A stretch of 35,825 bases of DNA from Candidatus Eiseniibacteriota bacterium. Its GTDB lineage: Bacteria > Joyebacterota > Joyebacteria > Joyebacterales > Joyebacteraceae. The position numbers and the translations under genes are program-made. The notes beneath the pieces are model-generated. The model searched no databases, was not told the DNA's origin, and was given only the letters and a program-made list of their open reading frames with translations. Each line of letters begins with the position of its first letter. Position 1 is the stretch's first letter. The stretch lies in assembly GCA_030595835.1 (NCBI GenBank), contig JAUVLG010000022.1, positions 1 to 35,825 of the forward strand, in the 5' to 3' direction. This document shows, piece by piece, positions 1-8,463 of this stretch.

Positions 1-2920
1 GCGCGGGGTTGGGCGCGCTCTGATGCAGCACGGGGCGAAGCCCGACCGCTTCGATATCGATGCCCGTCCCGGTCAGCCGCAACACGTAGTACTCCGCCCT
101 CTCCAGATTGGCGTTGCCGTTTCCGGCGGGAGCCTGATCGCTGAGCGCGGCTCCGTCCGCGGTGCCGTACCCACCCACCGCGATCAGGATCGAGTCCGGC
201 ATGGAACCGTAGAGCGCCTCGATATCGAGTGCCCCCTCTAGACAGGTCCCGCTCGCCAGCACCGCACTGGTGGAGTTCATCACGTTTTCGCCCGAATCGA
301 ACCACCCGCTCCAGTCGTTCGACTCCTCGCTGCCCAGAAAATGGTCCCAGCCCGCGACCGTACCGGCCTTGCCCCAGGGCGCTCCCTGCGAGGCGGACGA
401 ATCCTCGTCAACGAGGATGAAGTGGTCCAGTCCCGACGTCGCGCCCACACCCTGAGTTGCCACGTAGAGCCACGCGCCGTCGAAGTCCACGTGAAGCGCG
501 AGCTCGGCGCCCGCACCCACTAATGTAGCCTCGGCGTCCAATGCTCCGTCCATCTCGTAGCTCGAGCCGCTGCTGCCACCTGTGACCGTCACGCCCCAGT
601 CGGCGCCGCCGTTGTTGTCCCAGAGCCCCCCGCCGTCGTTGAAGACGAACTCAACGGAGGCCGCCGCTACGGGCACCGAATACGTGTAGCTCCACCCTCC
701 CTCACCCGCGTCCCAGACCATTGCCGGGTCCGGCGAGATGACGTCCTGCCAGCCGCTGTGACCCACGTGGATGTGGACCGGGTCGGTCACGGCCGGCAGC
801 ACACCGCGGCAATCAAGATCGTAGTAGATCGTGACCGTCGCGCCTGCCGCAGGCTCCACGGGGTCCCACCAGACACAGGTGTCGGCGGGTGCTCCCCCAC
901 CGTTTCCGATCCAGACGTGCTGGATAGGCGAGCGTTTGACGTACCCGAGACTGTCGGTCGCCTCCACGTAGTAGTCCAGGAGCACGTCCTCGAAGCCGGT
1001 CATGTGCGCGTAGTACTCGTCCGCGATGTACTCGGGCATCACGATGAAGTCGATACCGGGATCGTTGTGGAAGTTCCCCGCCGGGAAGTCACGCCACGTC
1101 ATCTCTACCGTCTGCCAGTTCCCGACGCCCGGGCCACCGGCGTAGGTCTCGTTGTCGTCGTCGGACATCGGGTTCTCGCCGTTCGCGTCCTCGCGGTACT
1201 TGAACTCCACCGACGCGAGGCCGGACACGTCGTACGCGAACGTCCAGACCCAGAAGTCCTGGCTCATCACGGCGCCCGCGCCGCCAGGATAGCCCCACAG
1301 CGAGCCGCCGCCACGCCCGCCCGGATTCCACGGCAGCCTCTGCGGCAGCCAGACGGTCGGCGGAATCGCGTCCCCGCCCGAATCTATGACCGGGTCAGCG
1401 TGTCCCACCGCGTTGTTGCACGCGAGCGTCGCCTTGATCTCCATGTCGAGCGACGTGCCGTAGTACATGTACCCGCTCTCGTAGCCCGCGAGCAGGAAGT
1501 GCCACGCCTCCTCGACGGCGTTCGCCCCGAGCGACGGCTTCTGGATGCGCGCGGGGTCCGCCGAACCCATGATGCCCTCGGCCGTCTCCACACGGTTCTG
1601 CGCCGCCGTCAAGACGGCCCAGTTCCGCTGGTCCTCGGCCCAGCCCCCGGGGATGTCGAATCCACCGGCCCCACCTACGAGCGGCCAGTTCCAGTTGATG
1701 AACTGCGGACTCCCGAAGTCGCCGTCCGCGTTGACCCACCCCCCGTCCTCGACATGCACGACGTCCGCGGGGTCCACCGGATGGTCCGCGAGGTACTCCG
1801 CGATGGTCGTCGGTTCGTAGCCCTGCGACGCCGCCGCGTGGCTGAACTGCGTGACGTTCTCGTACCAGTACGAGTGTCCGCCCGACCACGCGTTGTCGCC
1901 GTCGTGTGCAAACAGGATGAGCATCGGTTTCGCTGGGTCGTTGTAGGACGCGATGGCGTCGATCTCGCCCGTTCCGTACAGCCCGTAGCCTTCGTTCCAC
2001 GACATGGCGTTGGCCGCGGGCACGACGACCATCTTTGATTCGGCCCCTGTTGCGGCATCGACGTACCGCGCGTAGTGCGGGCGGAAGCCGTACGGCGGCG
2101 GGACCTTGACGGTGACGCCGCGCGGTATGAATTGGTAGTAGTAGTAGCCCTGTGCTGGATTCTGCTGGTCGGCTGGATTCGGCGGGTCGCAGTTGTCCTG
2201 GTTGGCGCTGTAGGGATAGTCGGCGCACGCCCGCGAAATGTGGAGGTCCGGCACGATGACCCAATCCACGCCCTCATCCACAAGCACGGGAATCAGCCGC
2301 TCCGAGAAACAGGTCTCCGCCGGGAAGAACCCCGGCGAGTAGTCGGAGTCGCCCCACGCCTGCTCGTGCGCGTACTTTTGTATCTGCACTTCCTTGCGGA
2401 AGGCGTTCTCGTCCATCAGCGGATTGACAGCGTGGTGGTGGCCCACAAGCACCATGTCGCAGCGCGGACGCCCGCCGGAGGTCGTCCAACCGCGCGCCTC
2501 ACGGTACCACCGGTACCAGTTCGAGGAGTAGGCGCCCCCGTTCCATCCGTTGTCGCCCAGGCTCGTGATGTTCTCGATCAAGCTGCCGGCGAAGCTCACC
2601 TGCGCGCCCGCGTCCGCCAGGTCGAGAACGGACGCTATGGCATCGCGCGGGTAGTGCTGGTAGTCACCCAGCCGATCCGCCTTTCCGAAGATCTCTTCCT
2701 CGTTGTTCTCGGAATGCCCGAGCACGATGGTCTCGTACGCCGTCTCGTAGGCGCCGGGCGACCACGTGGAGTCATCGGGCCAGTAGATGGGCTGGTGCAT
2801 GTGCCAGAGGTAGGTGGTGTGGACTGGAGCGGCAGCAGCGGACATGCTCCACACGCAAATGAGCGCGAGGAGAACGACCGGGAGCCTCCAGGGTGTCGTC
2901 ACAAGATGCCATAGTCCCAT
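1..2920 (-). CDS. Secreted GH57 family glycoside hydrolase with starch-binding domain (3' end cut by window)
   Basis: The reading frame stays open for 973 codons and runs off the window start. Residues 1-31 form a signal peptide (hydrophobic core, then Ser-Ala-Ala-Ala-Ala). The GH57 motif His-Gln-Pro is at residues 42-44 in a Leu-Trp-His-Met-His-Gln-Pro context. By family pattern, Glu202 (Gly-Phe-Phe-Pro-Ala-Glu) is the likely nucleophile and Asp340 (His-Asp-Gly-Asp-Asn-Ala-Trp) the likely acid/base. Residues about 682-785 resemble a CBM25-type starch-binding module, with a Phe-Val-Phe-Asn-Asp-Gly stretch followed by Trp-Asp-Asn-Asn-Gly-Gly. Residues about 790-950 look like a second beta-sandwich. 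The last visible residues (about 961-972) read Leu-Arg-Pro-Val-Leu-His-Gln-Ser-Ala-Pro-Asn-Pro, which resembles the start of the FlgD-like or type IX C-terminal domain of FCB exported proteins. Probable role: extracellular alpha-glucan hydrolysis or transglycosylation; specificity cannot be told. The ATG at 2920 lacks a clear Shine-Dalgarno and sits almost at the predicted transcription start. Confidence 0.85.
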   Translation of the reverse strand, partial: MGLWHLVTTPWRLPVVLLALICVWSMSAAAAPVHTTYLWHMHQPIYWPDDSTWSPGAYETAYETIVLGHSENNEEEIFGKADRLGDYQHYPRDAIASVLDLADAGAQVSFAGSLIENITSLGDNGWNGGAYSSNWYRWYREARGWTTSGGRPRCDMVLVGHHHAVNPLMDENAFRKEVQIQKYAHEQAWGDSDYSPGFFPAETCFSERLIPVLVDEGVDWVIVPDLHISRACADYPYSANQDNCDPPNPADQQNPAQGYYYYQFIPRGVTVKVPPPYGFRPHYARYVDAATGAESKMVVVPAANAMSWNEGYGLYGTGEIDAIASYNDPAKPMLILFAHDGDNAWSGGHSYWYENVTQFSHAAASQGYEPTTIAEYLADHPVDPADVVHVEDGGWVNADGDFGSPQFINWNWPLVGGAGGFDIPGGWAEDQRNWAVLTAAQNRVETAEGIMGSADPARIQKPSLGANAVEEAWHFLLAGYESGYMYYGTSLDMEIKATLACNNAVGHADPVIDSGGDAIPPTVWLPQRLPWNPGGRGGGSLWGYPGGAGAVMSQDFWVWTFAYDVSGLASVEFKYREDANGENPMSDDDNETYAGGPGVGNWQTVEMTWRDFPAGNFHNDPGIDFIVMPEYIADEYYAHMTGFEDVLLDYYVEATDSLGYVKRSPIQHVWIGNGGGAPADTCVWWDPVEPAAGATVTIYYDLDCRGVLPAVTDPVHIHVGHSGWQDVISPDPAMVWDAGEGGWSYTYSVPVAAASVEFVFNDGGGLWDNNGGADWGVTVTGGSSGSSYEMDGALDAEATLVGAGAELALHVDFDGAWLYVATQGVGATSGLDHFILVDEDSSASQGAPWGKAGTVAGWDHFLGSEESNDWSGWFDSGENVMNSTSAVLASGTCLEGALDIEALYGSMPDSILIAVGGYGTADGAALSDQAPAGNGNANLERAEYYVLRLTGTGIDIEAVGLRPVLHQSAPNPA

Positions 2921-2928
2921 AATTTTCC

Positions 2929-2957
2929 AGTTTAGCACGTTGGCGGCGGCACCTCAA
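2929..2957 (-). promoter_or_regulatory. Putative sigma70 promoter of the GH57 gene
   Basis: On the minus strand, TTGAGG and TAAACT are separated by 17 bp. The predicted transcription start (about 2922) is only about two bases before the ATG at 2920, so the message would be leaderless or nearly so. Confidence 0.5.
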
Positions 2958-3048
2958 GCCGCCCTGGCGTACAACGCTGCAGGAACCCCCGGCGAGGCCC
3001 ACGTGATCCGCACCCCAGGTAGCTCCCGCTCGTCCCCCAGATCCTGTA

Positions 3049-3077
3049 TTGACTCGTAGTCGCGAATCGGCTATAAT
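3049..3077 (+). promoter_or_regulatory. Near-consensus sigma70 promoter for the CARDB-like secreted protein
   Basis: TTGACT (3049-3054) and a perfect TATAAT (3072-3077) are separated by exactly 17 bp. The next convincing plus-strand gene starts at 3400, leaving a leader of about 315 nt. It diverges from the GH57 promoter at 2929-2957. Confidence 0.75.
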
Positions 3078-3170
3078 CCCCATGTCCCGAGACACGATGC
3101 CCGATGCAGCGGCGGCCCACCGCGAGCGCTACGCGCTTCCCACGGTCGGATCCACCGCAGTGGCATGGAC

Positions 3171-3198
3171 CTCGGCATAGGAAGGAGGTGATGCCGAG
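3171..3198 (+). promoter_or_regulatory. Leader hairpin with an extended Shine-Dalgarno sequence in its loop
   Basis: A perfect 8-bp stem (CTCGGCAT at 3171-3178, ATGCCGAG at 3191-3198) closes a 12-nt loop, AGGAAGGAGGTG. The loop complements the usual 3' end of 16S rRNA. The ATG at 3191 lies in the 3' arm and would open a 35-codon Arg-rich frame ending at 3298, but its spacing to the Shine-Dalgarno is unusually short. The rest of the 2921-3399 gap holds only the two divergent promoters and the Shine-Dalgarno of the gene at 3400. The element could be a ribosome standby site, a leader peptide start or a small RNA; the sequence alone does not say which. Confidence 0.45.
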
Positions 3199-3399
3199 AA
3201 GAGCACTGATTCGCACGGCCGGTCTGGCTACCCGCAGCCGGCGCACTCCCCCACGGATCCTCGTGAGCTTCGCTCTGAGAACAACTCCGTTCACCTGACC
3301 GCGAGGACCCTCTCCCGCACCGACCCGTAGGCCTCCACTCGGCCGAGCCGACGACAACCGGTCGATACCGACCCCTCTTCTGCAACGAAGGAGAATACG

Positions 3400-4419
3400 A
3401 TGAACGGAAGAGCGCTTCTTTGCGCCCTCGGCGCGGCGTGCCTGCTTGCCATGCCGGCACCCGCCTCCGGAGGCATTGACTTCGAGGTCACCGACGTCCA
3501 CGTGGTGTGGGGCGGGCCCTACATCTCCGTGCAAGCGGAGCTGACGGTAGCAGCATCCGGCGAGCACGAGGGTTACATCATCGATGTCGCCTACGAGGTG
3601 GACGGCTCTCTGGTAGGTACCGTACAGGTGGACCTGGGTGAGATCAACTACACCGGCGTACCGAGCCCCTGGTGCGTCGACAGCTCTTCACCCTGCAACG
3701 GGTACTGCCCGCCCATCATCGTGGACGGCCAGGTGGTCACCACCTCCGCGTGCGTAGACTGGCTGAGCGATCCCGACTGCTGCTGTGTGTATCTGGTCAT
3801 GAGCAACCCCAGCGGCCCCGTCGCGTACAACGACCAGTCCACGGCGACAGCCACGGTGGATTGCTACGACGCCGTCGACGAAACGGACGAGGCGAACAAC
3901 ACGATGACGGTATCACTCGAGCAACCCAACATCGACTTCACCGTCGCGGACTGCTCTGTTAGCTGGCAGGGCAACGAGTTCACAGTGGAGGCTGAGATCG
4001 AGGTGTCGGTCCACGGCAACCACGACGGCTTCCTGACGGACGTGGGCTTCTACTTCGACGGTTCGTACTACGGCAGCGTCGTGTTCGACGCGGACCAATT
4101 CGGGCCGAACCCGCCGACCAAGTGTGAGGACACCTACCCCGCCTGCGACGGGGCCTGTGCTCCAACCATCATCAACGGTCAGCTCACCAGCGGAAGCTGC
4201 AGCTCGTGGTTCCTCGATGACGAGTGCTGCTGTGTCTACCTCGTGGCCAAGTGCCCGGGCCCCGTCCAGCACTCGGGTCAGGAGAACTGCACTATCGTGG
4301 TCGACGACGGCGACAACGTCGCGGAGGGCAACGAGGAGAACAACGTCTACCAGTGCGCCATCGCCGGGACACCGGCGGAATCGGCGACGTGGGGCATTAT
4401 CAAGGCGCTCTACAGGTGA
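3400..4419 (+). CDS. Secreted two-repeat CARDB-like, cysteine-rich protein with C-terminal WxxIKALYR tail
   Basis: This is a 339-residue protein with a clear signal peptide (residues 1-24). The ATG is preceded by AAGGAG. The mature part is two homologous halves (about 25-172 and 173-325). Each opens with Ile-Asp-Phe-x-Val and carries a Cys-rich segment with a Cys-Cys-Cys-Val-Tyr-Leu-Val core. Each closes with an acidic Glu-x-Asn-Asn stretch, as in CARDB/APHP-type adhesion beta-sandwich domains; that assignment is by pattern only. The cysteine content suggests disulfide stabilisation outside the cytoplasm. The extreme C-terminus, Thr-Trp-Gly-Ile-Ile-Lys-Ala-Leu-Tyr-Arg, is shared with the next two genes although the domains are unrelated. 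It has its own promoter at 3049. Function unknown; a surface or extracellular structural or binding protein is the most likely reading. Confidence 0.85.
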   Translation: MNGRALLCALGAACLLAMPAPASGGIDFEVTDVHVVWGGPYISVQAELTVAASGEHEGYIIDVAYEVDGSLVGTVQVDLGEINYTGVPSPWCVDSSSPCNGYCPPIIVDGQVVTTSACVDWLSDPDCCCVYLVMSNPSGPVAYNDQSTATATVDCYDAVDETDEANNTMTVSLEQPNIDFTVADCSVSWQGNEFTVEAEIEVSVHGNHDGFLTDVGFYFDGSYYGSVVFDADQFGPNPPTKCEDTYPACDGACAPTIINGQLTSGSCSSWFLDDECCCVYLVAKCPGPVQHSGQENCTIVVDDGDNVAEGNEENNVYQCAIAGTPAESATWGIIKALYR

Positions 4420-4457
4420 TCCGCCATCCCCGGTGAGGTCTGGCTACAAGTATACTC

Positions 4458-4486
4458 TTGACCTATCGCATGATGGATTGTACAAT
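4458..4486 (+). promoter_or_regulatory. Sigma70 promoter of the first Cys-rich paralogue
   Basis: TTGACC (4458-4463) and TACAAT (4481-4486) have a 17-bp spacer in an AT-rich patch that stands out from the surrounding GC-rich DNA. The predicted leader is about 84 nt before the ATG at 4577. Confidence 0.7.
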
Positions 4487-4576
4487 GAGTATATATCAAC
4501 TAGGAACTCTGCGGTGAACAAGCGGGGCAGCTTCTCGCTGTCGTAGCATGTCTACAAGTGTAGAAGGGAGAACGCC

Positions 4577-5179
4577 ATGAAACTCGCTACGAGAACGCTG
4601 ATCCTGCTGCTCGTCGGGCTCGCGTGCATCGGGGTACCTCAACGAGCTGCGGCTGACGCGGTGTGGGGCACCGGCCTCGTCTTCTCCGCCACCGAGCCAG
4701 GCTTCGAAGGGTACTACGAGTACTGCTACCACATCTACTGGGACACCACCGAGTACGGCGGGCAGGGGCTCAGTCATTCGACCATCTACCTCGCGCTCGG
4801 CGAATGCGTCTGCGCGTGCGACCCGGGCTACTTCGGTCACCGCGTTCCAGCCGGCCTCGCGTACGGCGAGGAGAGCTGCGAGATCGACATGTACAGCACG
4901 TTCGACTGCTTGGGCGACCCCCACTTCCCTCTCGATGGTCCCACGATGAAGTTCGAACCGGACGAGACCAACTGCGAGCTGGGCGTGACCGGCTGGATGC
5001 ACGTCTGCTACTTCTCGCTCTTCCCGCCGACCGAGCCGGGCATCTTCGAGGATCACCTCGGCATCAAGTTCGGTCAGAACATACTGACGGGCGACCTCGA
5101 CGGCGTCATCCCCTTCTGCGAGTGCGCTAACCCGACCGAGCATGGGACGTGGAGCACCATCAAGGCGATGTATCGGTAG
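4577..5179 (+). CDS. Secreted Cys-rich protein of unknown family, paralogue 1, with WxxIKAMYR tail
   Basis: A 200-residue protein. The ATG follows an AAGGGAG Shine-Dalgarno. Residues 1-26 are a signal peptide ending Ala-Ala-Ala-Asp-Ala. The mature part has ten cysteines, including a Cys-Val-Cys-Ala-Cys cluster and a terminal Cys-x-Cys, so disulfides are likely. It is rich in Tyr, Trp and acidic residues and has no recognisable catalytic motif. It aligns end to end with the protein at 5559-6167, at about 80% identity over the mature region by my manual count. It ends Thr-Trp-Ser-Thr-Ile-Lys-Ala-Met-Tyr-Arg, the tail shared with the gene at 3400. Own promoter and own terminator indicate a monocistronic unit. 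I do not recognise the family. Confidence 0.85.
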   Translation: MKLATRTLILLLVGLACIGVPQRAAADAVWGTGLVFSATEPGFEGYYEYCYHIYWDTTEYGGQGLSHSTIYLALGECVCACDPGYFGHRVPAGLAYGEESCEIDMYSTFDCLGDPHFPLDGPTMKFEPDETNCELGVTGWMHVCYFSLFPPTEPGIFEDHLGIKFGQNILTGDLDGVIPFCECANPTEHGTWSTIKAMYR

Positions 5180-5295
5180 GCGAACGCAGCAGACACCTTC
5201 GGCCCAGCTACCGCCAAAGGGAAATACTGCTGAGAGGATCGGGCGCACATCACAGCGAAGTCACACCTTGCCGCTCGCATCTGACCAGCATTGAG

Positions 5296-5328
5296 ACGGG
5301 CTGCTCTCATGAGAGGGCAGCCCGTTTT
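5296..5328 (+). terminator. Rho-independent terminator after paralogue 1
   Basis: The 9-bp perfect stem ACGGGCTGC / GCAGCCCGT extends by four further pairs around an ATGA loop and is followed by TTTT. The stem core matches the terminator after the second paralogue. The rest of the 5180-5558 gap shows only the promoter at 5463-5493. Confidence 0.85.
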
Positions 5329-5462
5329 CTCATCTGCCCGACCGCGCCCACCGTCACGGCGGTCCAGAACGCACCCCAGGGCACTTCAAGGCACAGTATG
5401 CGCCATAGCGCGGATACACCTAGTTGAACGGTACCTCATCAATCAAGTTGGATGATAGCCGC

Positions 5463-5493
5463 TTGACAGGACAGAGGGTCCCAATGGTATGCT
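5463..5493 (+). promoter_or_regulatory. Putative sigma70 promoter of the second Cys-rich paralogue
   Basis: A perfect TTGACA -35 (5463-5468) and TATGCT (5488-5493) are separated by a slightly long 19-bp spacer. A predicted leader of about 60 nt precedes the ATG at 5559. Confidence 0.5.
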
Positions 5494-5558
5494 GGCTCTT
5501 GGTCATGCGGGGCCCTGCTCAACCATCGGCCTCGCTCAATCCTGAGAGGAGGCGTGCC

Positions 5559-6167
5559 ATGACTACCGCTATGCGTTTCACCCTCGCTGTCGCCGCAGTG
5601 GCGTTCCTTTCCGCGCTCTGCCCGTGCACTGCTTCGGCTGACGCTGTCTGGGGCACAGGTCTCTGTTTCGCGGCAACGGACCCCGGTTTCGAGGGCTACT
5701 GGGAGTACTGCTATCACATCGAATGGGACACGACCGAGTACGGCGGCCACGGGCTGAGCCACTCGACGATCTATCTCGCGCTCGCGGAGTGCGTGTGCGC
5801 CTGTGACGACGGCTACTTCGAGCACCGCGTTCCCGCCGGTCTCGCGTACGGCGAGGAGAGCTGCGAGGTCGATATGTACAGCACGTTCGACTGCGAGGGC
5901 GACCCCCACTTCCCTGTCGATGGCCCGACAATGAAGTTCGAGCCGGAGGAATCTAACTGCGAGCTGGGCGTGACGGGCTGGATGCACGTCTGCTACTACT
6001 CGCTCTTCCCCCCTACCGACCCGGGCGTCTTTGAGGATCACCTCGCCATCAAGTTCGGGCAGATTGTCGCGCTGGGGGACCTGGAGGGAGTGCTCCCCTA
6101 CTGCGACTGCGGCCCGAACCCGACGGAACACGGCAGCTGGGGCACGATCAAGGCCCTGTTCAGGTAG
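5559..6167 (+). CDS. Secreted Cys-rich protein of unknown family, paralogue 2, with WxxIKALFR tail
   Basis: A 202-residue protein. The reading frame is open upstream to 5424, but the ATG at 5559 is chosen because AGGAGG lies 6 nt before it and a signal peptide starts there (Met-Thr-Thr-Ala-Met-Arg, hydrophobic core, Ala-Ser-Ala-Asp-Ala). It shares the ten mature cysteines and almost all Gly/Tyr/Trp positions of the 4577-5179 protein and has one extra Cys near the mature N-terminus. Substitutions between the copies are mostly conservative, so both may be functional. It ends Ser-Trp-Gly-Thr-Ile-Lys-Ala-Leu-Phe-Arg. Separate promoter and terminator. Tandem duplicate of unknown function. Confidence 0.85.
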   Translation: MTTAMRFTLAVAAVAFLSALCPCTASADAVWGTGLCFAATDPGFEGYWEYCYHIEWDTTEYGGHGLSHSTIYLALAECVCACDDGYFEHRVPAGLAYGEESCEVDMYSTFDCEGDPHFPVDGPTMKFEPEESNCELGVTGWMHVCYYSLFPPTDPGVFEDHLAIKFGQIVALGDLEGVLPYCDCGPNPTEHGSWGTIKALFR

Positions 6168-6218
6168 GACGCCTCCGCCGCGGGCGCGGCCCTGCACTAG
6201 GGGGCCCGACACAATGAA

Positions 6219-6252
6219 GCGGGCTGCCTCAATGAAGGCAGCCCGCTCTCTC
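6219..6252 (+). terminator. Terminator after paralogue 2 (possibly bidirectional with groEL)
   Basis: The 11-bp perfect stem GCGGGCTGCCT / AGGCAGCCCGC has a 6-nt loop and is followed by a T/C-rich tail. Its stem core repeats that of the terminator at 5296. It lies between convergent genes and could also end groEL transcripts. Confidence 0.75.
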
Positions 6253-6319
6253 TATCTATGACAGTACTCTCACGCCCACGGCCGCAGGTCAGAACCAGCG
6301 GTCTTGGTGCGGAATTCAG

Positions 6320-7990
<1,671 letters not shown>

Positions 7991-8293
7991 CTAGAGAATC
8001 GCGAGAATGTCATCGTCCTTCATGAAGAGATACTCTTCGCCGTCGACGGTGATCTCGCTGCCCGACCACTTCCCGAAGAGAACTTCCTGCCCGACCTTGA
8101 CCTCAACCTCGATGCGCTCGCCCTCGTCGTTGAGCCTGCCGGGACCGACGGCCACGACCTTGCCCCTCTGCGGCTTCTCTTTCGCCGAGTCCGGAACGAT
8201 GATGCCGCCCGCCGTCTTCTGCATCTTTTCCTCGAGCCTCTTGACCAGCACGCGATTCGACAGAGGCTTGATGTTGAGCTTCTTCGCCGCCAT
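7991..8293 (-). CDS. groS: Co-chaperonin GroES
   Basis: A 100-residue protein with the Cpn10 pattern: Ile-Lys-Pro-Leu near the N-terminus, the mobile-loop region with Thr-Ala-Gly-Gly-Ile-Ile-Val-Pro, then Gly-Lys-Val-Val-Ala-Val-Gly-Pro-Gly. It caps the GroEL chamber as a heptamer. The ATG at 8293 has GGAGGAAG just upstream. First gene of the groES-groEL operon; promoter and CIRCE operator lie at 8334-8387. Confidence 0.97.
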   Translation of the reverse strand: MAAKKLNIKPLSNRVLVKRLEEKMQKTAGGIIVPDSAKEKPQRGKVVAVGPGRLNDEGERIEVEVKVGQEVLFGKWSGSEITVDGEEYLFMKDDDILAIL

Positions 8294-8333
8294 GTCTTCC
8301 TCCTTCAGGGGAAAAGCACCTGTAGTAATGCCG

Positions 8334-8360
8334 CTAGCACTCGAAATACCAGACTGCTAA
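8334..8360. promoter_or_regulatory. CIRCE operator (HrcA-binding inverted repeat)
   Basis: On the plus strand CTAGCACTC, a 9-bp spacer and GACTGCTAA match the CIRCE consensus TTAGCACTC-N9-GAGTGCTAA with one mismatch in each arm. It lies about 40 bp upstream of groES and overlaps the promoter's -10/start region, as expected for HrcA repression. No hrcA gene is in the window. Confidence 0.88.
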
Positions 8361-8387
8361 TCTATGCGAAACCGGGCCACCACGCAA
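8359..8387 (-). promoter_or_regulatory. Putative groESL promoter overlapping CIRCE
   Basis: On the minus strand TTGCGT (8387-8382) and TAGATT (8364-8359) have a 17-bp spacer. The -10 touches the CIRCE arm, so HrcA binding would occlude initiation. Confidence 0.55.
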
Positions 8388-8463
8388 GGGCTTTCTGCCG
8401 TGCACGTGCGGTCCCATTCTTGACATCTCGTGCATCAGGACGACGCCCGGTCGCGTCGCGCCG

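Noticed and set aside
758-2038. 426-codon open frame on the plus strand
   Set aside because: Antisense to the GH57 gene, which carries the HQP motif, catalytic residues and a signal peptide.
3104-3298. 64-codon plus-strand frame as a real protein
   Set aside because: Arg/Pro-rich, no Shine-Dalgarno before its ATG and no recognisable domain. Only the internal 35-codon start at the hairpin remains an open question.
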